Shown piece by piece: positions 1-9,002 of a stretch of 43,860 nucleotides of DNA. The notes under the pieces were generated by a model. That model was not told the origin of the DNA and did not search any database. It worked only from the letters and a program-made list of their open reading frames with translations. Position numbers and translations under genes: made by a program. The stretch is from Coprinopsis marcescibilis (Eukaryota; Basidiomycota; Agaricomycetes; Agaricales; Psathyrellaceae): NCBI GenBank assembly GCA_004369085.1, contig ML210343.1, forward strand, positions 11,404-55,263, read 5' to 3'. Each line of letters starts with the position of its first letter. Position 1 is the first letter of the stretch.

Positions 1-23
1 ATGATCATGCCCAAGTACTCAAT

Positions 24-980
24 TCATGTCTGGCAAAATTGACATTTTTCGAGTTTGAGGTACAGATCGTTTTCCCTGAGTTTCTTGAGAACGATTTTTG
101 TGATTCGTTCTATTTCTTCTTCTGTGTCAACAGATATAAGGATGTCGTCCATGTAGACTATGACGAGATTTTTGTCTATCTCTGTTGCAAAGATTTGGTC
201 CATCATTCTTTGGAATGTTGCTGGTGAGTTACAGAGTCCAAAGAACATCACTGTTGGTTCGAATAGTCCTTTTTCGGTTTTGAATGCTGCCTTCCATTCA
301 TCTCCTTCTTTGATACGTATGTTGTTGTATCCCCATCTTACGTCGAGTTTTGTGAAGAATCGCTTTCCTTTCACTCTGTCCATGATGTCGGATATCAACG
401 GGAGTGGGTATGCATCTCTGACTGTGCCAGCATTTAGGTAACGATAGTCTTGGCAGGGTCTTTTCTTTCCATCCTTCTTTGGTACGAAGAACATTGGAGA
501 TGCCATCGGAGATTTTGAATTTCTGATATACCCTTTTTCCAAGTTTTCTTCAATAAACTTGGTGAGTTCTCCCTTTTCCGCTAGAGTGAGATTATAGATC
601 GGAAATGATCTTGGTTTGAATCCTTCTTTGAGGTTGATTGCGTGATCCCATTCCTTCTTTTCTGGGAATCTGTTTGAAGTGTTTTCTGAGAATATGTCAA
701 GAAATTCATGAAATGTTTTTGGTATGATTTGGTTGAGGTTTTCTTCGAGTTTTGGCTTTTCTTCAATCATAGTGGCATTGAGCCAAATCTCTTGAAGCTC
801 TTCTGTGTTTTCTCCTTTCATGAACGCAATAAGGAGGCTGTTGTCTTCCTCCTCCATTGTTGGGGAAATGGGATTTCTCCATTCGACTGTTCCTAGAGTC
901 CAATTGATGTCGGGGTTTTCTTTTTGTAACCATGGAGTTCCAAAGATAAAGTCCCATTTCCCTAATCCGGCGACATACAT
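24..980 (-). pseudogene. Reverse transcriptase (with end of protease) of the gypsy element
   Basis: This open stretch of 318 codons begins with the protease tail (GKWDFIFGTPWL), then enters the reverse transcriptase domain. The RT fingers and palm motifs are visible: PKKDGKKRPCQDYRYLN, FTKLDVRWGYNNIRI, FGLCNSPATFQRMMD, and the catalytic VYMDDILI. The family role is copying element RNA into cDNA in the cytoplasmic particle. The stretch is bounded upstream by a frame break that separates it from the protease active site and downstream by a TGA at 26-24, directly before the expected YLG motif, which is visible in the same frame beyond the stop. The RT motifs themselves are intact, so decay may be recent. 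Confidence 0.9.
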
Positions 981-1296
981 AGTGTATTTTGAATTCGTCC
1001 GTTGATGCTGAATTCAAGCTCCACCGTGGTTGTGATTGATCCGGTTTTATTTGGACTTCCATCAACATTCCGGACGATTATTGGTTTTTCGAGTTGTTTT
1101 TCTGGAATTTTGTATTTCCGCACCATTTGTTTATCTGCGAATAGGTCGTCTGCTCCCGAGTCGATAAGTGTTTTTGTGTCGATGCTTCTTTCAGGAATCT
1201 GTATTGGGAGTACAATTGATCAGTTATGTGTGGATTTGATCATTGCCGTTCCCAATAACAGTTCAGGGACAATCTCCATCGACCTTGAGACGTCCC
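981..1296 (-). pseudogene. Retroviral-type aspartic protease region of the gypsy element
   Basis: The minus strand encodes a retropepsin-like segment with the active-site triad in the form TLIDSGADDLFA near 1150-1180, followed by the variable flap region. It reads in the -1 frame relative to the gag stretch. An in-frame TGA lies at 1222-1220, about 15 codons before the active site, and a single-base frame change near 985-995 detaches it from the reverse transcriptase. The family role is cleavage of the Gag-Pol polyprotein. The stop and the frame change make the copy non-functional as it stands. Confidence 0.8.
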
Positions 1297-2499
1297 CTAT
1301 GAAAAATCCGTGTTTTCACTTCCTGTGTCTGCAACTCGGACACTCTTATCCTTGTTTGGGCAGTTCCACCTGACATGTCCCTTTTTACGACAAATGCCGC
1401 AGACAGCTTCGGGACAATAAGTCACAGTGTGTCCCTTTTTCGAACAGACCTTGCATGTTGCATTGGCCTGATTCGAATGGGTTTGTGTTTGGGTTTGGAT
1501 AACATTGATTTCCATGGCGTTTGGATCTCGAGGTTTTTGCTTTGGTGCGAAGGATTGTTGTTGGGGTTTGGACGAGGAGGCGAAAGAGTTATATTGGGTT
1601 TTCTTTCCTTGATCTTTCCGATATTCACAGTCAATGGCTAGAGCTCGTTCTTTGAATTCTTTTTGATCCGCAGGTCTGGGCCACGTGTTTTTGACTTTGG
1701 TACACAAGAGCGAGTTCATCCCTTCCTTATATTTGTAGAAGAGGATTTCTTTATCGAATCCGCTTAGTACAGCGAATTCTTTGAATTTTGTGGTGTACTC
1801 TTCACACGTGTCATTTCCCATTCAGAGTTTATGAATACCATCTTGAGCTATTTCCTTTTGATCGTAAAGGCTAAAGTGGTCAAGGAATTGTTTTTCGAAG
1901 TCTTCCCAATTGTCAAAAACTCCTTTTGTAGGTTCTGGTCCTCGTGTCTTTGGGTCGGCCCTTTCCCACGTGGTTTTGATTGTTGAGATATTGAAGAGTT
2001 CTCGGTATTTGGAATTGATCCAGTTTTTCCCTGGTAGTTCTCTTCCTTTCTTGTCTTTCGTTCCCACCATTGAGAGAGTAAACATGACTTGGTTTGTCCA
2101 GTCATGTTCTCTCTTGTAGTGGCAGTATGTTCGACATGCAGTCAGGAATGTAATGGCATCTTTCGGCTGTCCATCATATTTTTCTGGCTTGTCTACTTCC
2201 ACTCTTGGTTTGGAGTCTTCTCTTGTTTTCTTTTCCTTTTGTATCTCAACATATTCTTCGGTAGCGATTTCTATTCCTTCTAGGGTTTTGTCTATTTCTT
2301 TAAGTTGATCTACCGTTGGAGAAAGGGCATGTGCTATTACAGCTCCCAGCATGATTGCTAATGCTCCCAGCGTTGTTTCCATTATTTTTGAGGAAGCCCA
2401 TGTGGTTAATGCATTTATGTTACCGGTTCCATATGCATGTATTCCTTCAAAGAACTTTTGGAATATTTGCATCATTAATTCGTCTCCTACTGTTGCCAT
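1297..2499 (-). pseudogene. Gag of the gypsy element, with in-frame TGA
   Basis: Starting at an ATG at 2499, the N-terminal half holds a retrotransposon gag domain (EKYDGQPKDAITFL, then FDNWEDFEKQFLDHF). The C-terminal half carries two CCHC zinc knuckles of the exact form C-x2-C-x4-H-x4-C, CKVCSKKGHTVTYC and CGICRKKGHVRWNC. The two halves are in one frame but are separated by a TGA at 1824-1822. The stop falls inside the conserved helix joining the capsid halves, so it is a mutation rather than a natural end. A hydrophobic stretch (LGALAIMLGAVIAHAL) near the N-terminus is unusual for gag and I cannot explain it. Confidence 0.85.
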
Positions 2500-2570
2500 T
2501 GTTACTGGTCGTTACAGTGAGGCTAGTTTGTTTGAGACTTCGTTCTTCTGTTAAGGACTAAAACAGGATG

Positions 2571-3053
2571 ATACTTCGTGTCGTCCTGTAATACTACACA
2601 GCAACTTTTATGGTCGATGGTCTTATCCGTGACTACATTGGAGGTCCTACTCTTGAGTATGAACTAACACTAGACTTCTCAGATAGACAATTGGATTGGG
2701 TTTTGCACTGAAGAGTATTGGATTGAAGGTATTTATGATTGTAACACTTAAGAACGAAGTGAAGAACTATCAACTAAACTACATAGGTTTATATACTAAA
2801 GGACATGTGGTTATGGTGAGGTGTAAGCCTCATGCATGTATGTAGGTTTTAATGAGTCTTACTAACTATGAAGTCATGCGCAGTAGAGATGAGTAAGACT
2901 AAGATCGAAATGAAAAATGTGAGGTATACATGAGGTATATGTCATAATCATATGGTAATAAGCATAAATGTTCGTAACATGGCTACGACAAAGATGGTAT
3001 GTTCTCTGTAATAGCTATACTGCGTATGCTCTTCTGATCTTTTTTTGTTTTAG
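2571..3053. other. AT-rich stretch, probably leader/LTR of the gypsy element; no gene
   Basis: This lies upstream of gag in the element's orientation, where the primer-binding site and 5' LTR should be. A segment starting TGTAATACTACAC at 2588 and ending in ACA near 2979 would have the TG...CA form of an LTR, but no second copy is in the window and no TGG-type primer-binding site is clear. No coding frame is convincing. Confidence 0.4.
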
Positions 3054-3259
3054 TTTCTATATACAATGGCCAGACTACCAACTTCGATTTCAACACAGAC
3101 CTAGACGGGTTGAAGGCGAAGCTTCCTGTTTGGAAGGGAGAAGTGCCCATTGGTGCCTGCTGCGCTGTTTCTTACATTTCTCAGTCTTATACCTGGAATG
3201 GGTCTCTTCGTCTCAAACTGTACCTCCAATGGGTTATTGTCATTGGAACTCGTTCTTAG
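3054..3259 (+). pseudogene. 3'-terminal exon fragment of an agaricomycete hypothetical protein
   Basis: After a T-rich tract ending in TTTTAG at 3053, a plausible splice acceptor, one frame stays open to a TAG at 3257-3259. It reads NGQTTNFDFNTDLDG, then a WKGEVPIGAC motif and an ending of LQWVIVIGT. This resembles the C-terminus of a widespread fungal hypothetical family whose tail I recall as GE-I/V-P-x-G-S-C...WVV-x-LGT. No upstream exon is visible before the retrotransposon edge, so the gene appears truncated by the element or by earlier decay. The family assignment is from memory and not secure. Confidence 0.35.
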
Positions 3260-3352
3260 CTTTACTTGTTCGATCTCTTGTAATTGAGGCTAAATCTATT
3301 GATGCTATAGGATTTCAAACTGTACCTATGTGTTGAATTATGCGAAATATTA

Positions 3353-3606
3353 GTCTCGGCAACCCAGACTTTTTATGCCACCCAATTTGGGTTTGTGGGT
3401 GTAAGCGTCTGGGAACAGACATGTCCACTTTGGAGGAGTTTACCTTCCGAGATTTCGGAGGCAGTTCTCACACTCACAACTCATGCTCACAACTGTTGTA
3501 AATTACATCATGTTGTTGTCACTCTTGACTTTGGGTGTGTCTGTTCCCAGACGCCTACGCCCGCAAACCCAAATCGGGTGGCATAAAAAGTCTGGGTTGC
3601 CGAGAC
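3353..3606. repeat. Fold-back / MITE-like element, 254 bp
   Basis: Two arms of about 67 bp are inverted copies of each other: 3353-3420 begins GTCTCGGCAACCCAGAC and 3539-3606 is its reverse complement with a few mismatches. The centre of roughly 120 bp has no coding potential. Both arms contain TTTTTATGCCACCC or its complement. No clear target-site duplication was seen (left flank ...AAATATTA, right flank CGATGCC...), so the superfamily is unassigned. Confidence 0.8.
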
Positions 3607-3751
3607 CGATGCCGCTGCGCACTAGTGAAATATCAAAGCCTGTACTGTACATATCTACAAACCAAGTAACCTTTTATGCAAAACAAGTCGACCAAATGTT
3701 AGGGGACAACTTGAACCTAAACGAAGAAGACAAGACAAGCCTGGGAACAAG

Positions 3752-3908
3752 CATGTGACTGCCAAGAGCTCAAAAGCTTGGCAAAGAATGTTGCTCAAAA
3801 ACCTAGTGGGACAACAAAAATAGAAAAGAACATGTGACTGCCAAGAGCTCAAAAGCTTGGCAAAGAAAGTTGCTCAAAAACCTAGTGGGAACAGTAAAAA
3901 TAGAACTA
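3752..3908. repeat. 79-bp tandem repeat, units 1 and 2
   Basis: Two direct units start at 3752 and 3831 with CATGTGACTGCCAAGAGCTC, giving a period of 79 bp. Each contains CAAAAGCTTGGCAAAGAA and TTGCTCAAAAACCTAGTGGG. Related units continue after the Tc1-like element at 5173. The unit has no recognised function. Confidence 0.85.
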
Positions 3909-5170
3909 CTCGGTGCGATCAAAAGTGATGGCAGTCCCGATTTATTCCCACAACATGTTGTTCTCCTTGTTCTTGTATTCCGCTGCTACTGCGCAGTACT
4001 CCAGGTTAAATGAACCAAAAAAAATTGCATTATGATGTGTTAGACGATACAAGTGTGCACAAAAATTTAGAAAGGTGTGTGTCCACTGTTTGCCTTCAAA
4101 ACTGCCCTCACTCGTTTGGGCATGCCCTTGATGTACTTGTCAATAGTTTCTTGTGATAGCTGGTCCCAGGCATCCCGCGTTGCTGTTTTGAGTCCTGCAA
4201 CACTGTTTGGGAGAGGCTGAGATCGAATGATTGACTTGAGCATATGCCAAACAGATTCAATGGGATTTAAATCAGGTGACGATGAAGGGTGATTCACAAG
4301 TGAAATTCTGGAATTCTTGAACCAAGCCGCAGTGGATTTTGCTGTATAACTAGGAGCCCCATCTTGCTGAAAATCAACCAGGCCCCTTTCCTCCTTCACA
4401 TCTTCATAAAATTGCTGAAGTGCACCATCCAACACCACTAACAGCCCCTTCCGCCCTGAAATAATGCATGCCCAGACCATAACACAAACCGGAGACTGCT
4501 TGAAGGTTGGTACGATGCATTCTTCATCAAATTCTTCATCCGCTCACCATGTAACAAACACCCGACCTGCTTTATCATCAAGGCAGATGTAACACTCATC
4601 AGAAAAGATGGTAAACATGAAGTCCTCCTCCCCAAAATCCCTCCGATACCTTGCCCATTCAAGTCGAGCTCTCTTGTGATATGGCTTGAGGTATGGCTTC
4701 TTCTTTGCAACATGTCGGTGGTATCCATGCTTGCTTAGAACACGTTTAACTGTTGATGCCAAGCATTCTGAGGTGGCCTTGTTACTGATGTCTTGGAAGC
4801 CTTTGCGGCGGGATCTTTGGGCAGCTCGTACTATGTGGCGCTCCTCCCTCTCTGTAACTGCCTTTGGACAACCACTTCGAGGAAGGTTCTTGGTTGTACC
4901 TGTTGTTCTGTACTTGCAAAGAATTTTGTATGCGGTGTCTGGGGGGATATTCTGGGAGTTGGCTGTGTCAGCAATCTTCTGGTTGGCCAAAACACAACCA
5001 ATGAATCTCTCTTTGGTTGGAGTATCATGCACAGTGCGAGGAGTACGAGTGACAGGCATTTCAGATGTAGATATGATGTAGTTGTAGTACAAAATGAACC
5101 ACCACCCAACGCAACATTAGTGTCGCGTTGAATGGCTTACATAAACTGCCATCACTTTGATCGCACCGAG
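3909..5170 (-). mobile_element. Tc1/mariner transposon, 1262 bp, complete ends, TA target duplication
   Basis: The ends are terminal inverted repeats: 3909-3935 begins CTCGGTGCGATC and 5145-5170 is its reverse complement with one extra A in the left copy. A TA dinucleotide flanks each side (3907-3908 and 5171-5172), the hallmark of Tc1/mariner insertion. The interior holds a single minus-strand DD34E transposase with one stop. The element sits exactly between unit 2 and unit 3 of the 79-bp tandem repeat. Confidence 0.92.
4067..5059 (-). pseudogene. Tc1-type DD34E transposase with one in-frame TGA
   Basis: The start chosen is the ATG at 5059 (MPVTRTPRT); the frame runs to a TAA-type end at 4067, 331 codons in all. 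The N-terminus has the helix-turn-helix DNA-binding half (IADTANSQNIPPDTAYKIL, then RSGCPK). The catalytic core shows the first Asp in FSDECY, the second in FQQDGAP and the Glu in PDLNPIESVW, with exactly 34 residues between the second Asp and the Glu. The family cuts and pastes the element at TA sites in the nucleus. A single TGA at 4546-4544 interrupts the frame after VFVTW; everything else is open. This copy is therefore dead but young, and could be mobilised only by an enzyme from another copy. Confidence 0.9.
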
Positions 5171-5172
5171 TA

Positions 5173-5325
5173 CATGTGACTGCCAAGTGCTCAAAAGCTT
5201 GGCAAAGAAAGTCGCTCAAAAACCTAGGGGGACGCCCAAAACGGGCCTGAGAATATATCATGTGAATCAGGTCATGTGATTTGACCACCAAATGCTCAAA
5301 AGCTTGGCAACGAAAATGGCGGGAG
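5173..5325. repeat. 79-bp tandem repeat, units 3 and 4
   Basis: Unit 3 starts at 5173 (CATGTGACTGCCAAGTGCTC) directly after the right TA of the Tc1-like element. A diverged unit starts at 5272 and keeps AATGCTCAAAAGCTTGGCAA. Together with units 1 and 2 this forms one array split by the transposon. Confidence 0.75.
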
Positions 5326-5450
5326 ATGTCCTGAATAAGAACGCTGCTTTACTCCGTAAACCCTCGTAATCCCAACTCTCACTCTCATCCAACCGCCCTC
5401 CCCTCCTTGAAATCAACAAGCCTGAGGTATTGCGACCAGCGGATTGAACC

Positions 5451-8400
5451 ATGGGAGCTGGCATATCAAAGACTGTGAGGACTCATATCCTATGTGATCC
5501 GGTTCTGTCCAGAACTATCCAATCCCTGTAGCTGGAGAAGCGGAAGGAGCGTAAGGAGGCAGAGGCCAGGAACAAGTTAAAGAACGAGCTAAACGAACCT
5601 CCTATCCCTGATCGAGTCCATCAAACATCTTCTGCAATGGCTGATGGTCTACCGATTGTCAATGCGACCGTCAGATCCTCCGCGATGTCATGCGATCGAG
5701 GTCAGATTGGTTCTATCCCGCCTGATAAAGCAGATACATTGTTACCCAGTGAGCTCGACCACTTCCTCCGGCCTTGCCAGTTCTGACCAGCATGGTGCAG
5801 AGGTACATGCCGAAGATGGGACTGCAAATTTCCCGACAACGTTGTCTGATCGAAAAGATATGACATCCCCCAGTGAGTCCGCTCCATTGACAGGCATATT
5901 TCCTCACTCTGTGCTAAAGACCATGATATAGAGGAACACTCCAAAAATACCACTACAAAACCCACTGCGATGTCGTCCGATCAAGGCCATATGGATTCTA
6001 TGCTGTCTAAGCCATCAGCTGGTGAGTGCGACCACAGGCATCTCGCCATCGAGAGTCCTAACTAGCATGATGCAGAGGAGCATATCGAAGGTGTGAATGC
6101 CAGCTTTCCTGCGATGATGTCACCTCAAAGCCAGGCGGCTGCTACGACGTCTGATTCGTTATCACCCAGTTAGTGCGACACTGGCGTCCCGCCTTTCCTG
6201 ATTACTGATTACCATGCTTCGGCAGTGGCTCCCGCTAAACCGGTATCTGCCTGCGACTCCGAGGCATTGGCCGCAAACATGCGGGAAGACGGGAGAAAGA
6301 ATGGTGAGAGTATTCCCATATCGAACGAATAGTAGTAACACCGCACGCCCGAACAGAGACTAGGGACCTGCGAGACACTACAGGTTCGCATATGATGACA
6401 GGAGCAAGCAATTTTGCCATCTACGGCGGAACCTTCAACACCTCGACCTATCACGTCTACGGTGATAACGCCTCGACCGCGCGTGAACATTCCGTACTCT
6501 CGCCTGCTGGTGAGCGACTTGACTCCCCAACTCTATCCGTTGTCGTCTTAAATTACCCCCAGATCGTAAGGTCATTGTTAAGTGGTTGAGCGATATAAAC
6601 TTTAGAGCCTTCCTTGCCGATAACCTGCGTAAGCGAGCCGCGAAGACGGGGATGTGGATTTTCAAGGACGGGAAATTCGTTCGTTGGAAGGGTCGTCGAA
6701 AGGGTGTCCTCTGGGGGACGGGCATGCGTGAGTGGGTTTTCTCTGTCATGCGTGACCTCTACCTCTCTAACGCGCGTCCTTTTCACAGCGGGAGCGGGGA
6801 AGACAATCCTGGCGTAAGTAACTTTCTATTCCACGATTTTGAAGCTGACGCGTATGGTTAATAGCTCGATCATCATCGAATACTTCATCAATCTCGCCAA
6901 AGAGAACGGGCGGACCTGCGTTGCATTCGCTTTCTGTCGATACACCGAGGAGCTTACAGTCGAGCAGACCCTCTCTGGCCTTGTCCGTCAGATCTTGGAG
7001 GACCACCCATCAACATTCGCCTTTATTATCCCACTATACGAGCACCACACCCTCCGCGAGACTCGCCCATCGCAAACCGAGCTCCTGGGCGTTCTTAACG
7101 CCATCGCTTCATCCGATCTCTTCGACAATACCTTCTGCTTCATCGATGGCCTCGACGAGGCCACATCCAACACCCAGTTCGACCTTTTGGACACCGTAGC
7201 ACAGCTTCCAATCAACTTCATGTTCATGTCGCGGCCCCTCCCACTCCTTAAAGACCATGTTCCGGAGGCCGATTTTGTCGACATCATTGTTCAAGACGCT
7301 GATATCGAACGCTTGATTGAGGATAAGCTGCGTGGAATGAAGGCGCTCGCGAAGCTTTTGGAGAAAGATGGGTGGCGGGAGAAGGTTCTCACCACTGTCT
7401 TGAAGAAATCAGGTGGCATGTAAGCTTCTTCGCTGTTTTCATCTTGCTTACTGGACCTTGACAATTGGAATAGGTTTTTAGTTGCGTCGCTGCAGCTAGA
7501 CATGCTGAGGTCCTGTATCAACATTGACGGCCTGCGGAAAGCGCTTGATGGCCTCCCCAGTGGTGTAGATGCGATGTACTCCGCCACCATGGAACGTATC
7601 GAAGCCCAGGATTACCCCAGCATCATTAAGCGCGCTCTCACATGGCTTGTTCATACACACCGGCCGCTATCAATGGATGATATACTACATGCCATCGCCA
7701 TTTACCCAGACACATTCAAGTTCAATCCCGAGCTCCTACTCACCACGGACACCCTTCTCTCGCTCTGCTGTGGCCTGGCCACATATGAACCTAGAAGCAA
7801 CATGGTTCGCCTAGTTCGTGAGTGTGACCTTACAGAGACTGGTCCCTGGCTAACCTTGTCCAAAGACTACACTGCCAAGGACTTCCTCAAGCCTTACCTG
7901 AAGCGCGAATACCCCGACCCTCATGCCATGATGGCTTGTACCTGTGTTGAGCATCTACTACATCACTCCCTCCATGTGTGGATCAACCCAGATCCTGACC
8001 ACTATGACGACGAGAGTGCCCATAAGGCAATTTACCAGAAACACCCCTTTGTCGACTATGCGCACAGGAACTGGGCACCGCACTCGCGGCTATCTATCTC
8101 ACTCCCTACTCCAGTGGGCAACTTTATACGCCAGTGCCACAGTCTTCTTTTTTGTGGTGAGAGTTTGGGCTACCAAGAATGCGGCTCCGCGGTACACGTC
8201 GCTGCCATTCTTGGATATCACCAACTACTCCACGACTGGATAAATCCAACCCACCCAACAGCTGTGATAATCCCTCCTCCGCCAAACTTCGACATCAACG
8301 CCAGGACGGCCAAATATGGCTTCACCCCACTGATTCTGGCGGCAGGCAACAAGCATCTTGAAACGGTCGATGTCATGCTCATGGCTGAAGGTATTGACCT

Positions 8401-9002
8401 GTGGTGCACTGATAACAGTGGTATGCCGATGTCTTGAACATGTCGATATTGATATAAATACCGCAGATCATGCAGGTTGGACGGCTCTCATGCATGCGTC
8501 ATTCTTCGGACATTCCGAAATCGTCCAATCCTTTCTTCGGCTCCGGGATACCGACTGCATAACCAAGTACACCGATGGCGACACTCGGGCCTCCGGTGGA
8601 GAGCAAGCTGTCATCGGCGTGAACATCACCGATAATGATGGTGATTCGGCACTGACTCTTGCAGTTTTCTACGGACATGCCGCAGAGGTGAAAATGCTGC
8701 TTGGCGTTGAAGGCATTGACGTCAACCACTTGACCGGAAGTGATGAGACAGCCCTTATGTTAGCATCACGAATGGGCAAAAAAGAAATCCTGGAACTCAT
8801 CATCAGACACGAAAATATTGATGTCGACATTGCAGATCCACAGGGCATAACAGCATTAGCCTGCGCGCTGATATTCCAGAAGCTAGAGATTGCGGAGCTT
8901 CTGCGCGTTCATGGAGCACGGGAGCCCTCTGTGGACATTCTGGAGAAAGGAAAAATGATTTACCTGGGCTTTTCAGACAGTGATACTGATGACAGCGACT
9001 AA
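5451..9002 (+). CDS. NACHT-ankyrin NLR-like protein, 984 aa, 12 exons
   Basis: Proposed exons: 5451-5474, 5532-5748, 5801-5872, 5932-6021, 6076-6168, 6226-6303, 6357-6509, 6563-6727, 6790-6814, 6865-7419, 7474-8420, 8467-9002. They sum to 2955 nt with no internal stop. The protein starts MGAGISKT, matching the N-myristoylation consensus, followed by a charged then low-complexity region built from duplicated exons, and a TGASNFAIYGGTFN motif near residue 205. The NACHT domain has VKWLSDINF (about 248), Walker A GMPGAGKT (296-303) and Walker B FCFIDGLDEA (396-405). The C-terminus carries about six ankyrin repeats (TALMHASFFGH, SALTLAVFYGH, TALMLASRMGK). NACHT-ankyrin proteins are STAND ATPases tied to non-self recognition and programmed cell death in fungi; that role here is inference. 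The start is well supported by the 57-nt first intron, but needs transcript proof. Confidence 0.85.

Larger units (their letters stand above)
1..2570 (-). mobile_element. Decayed Ty3/gypsy LTR retrotransposon, 3' part outside window
   Basis: Reading the minus strand from about 2500 down to 1 gives, in order, a gag capsid region, two zinc knuckles, an aspartic protease and a reverse transcriptase, which is the Ty3/gypsy order. RNase H and integrase would lie left of position 1. The reading frame is broken by in-frame TGA codons at 1824-1822, 1222-1220 and 26-24 and by a one-base frame change in an A-run near 985-995, so this copy cannot make its own polyprotein. The gag-to-protease step is a -1 frame change near 1297, which may be the element's normal frameshift or decay. 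The LTR edge was not found with confidence. Confidence 0.9.

Noticed and set aside
2588..2979. Possible LTR of the gypsy element (TG...CA, about 392 bp)
   Set aside because: Only one copy is in the window, no primer-binding site was found next to it and no target duplication can be checked. The borders were chosen only by the TG/CA ends.
1220..4546. TGA read as an amino acid (alternative code or selenocysteine)
   Set aside because: Housekeeping genes in the window end in TGA normally (M43 protease, ABC transporter), and the stops fall only in transposable elements or clear pseudogenes.
3752..5325. 79-bp repeats as a CRISPR-like array
   Set aside because: The units are contiguous without variable spacers and this is a eukaryotic genome.
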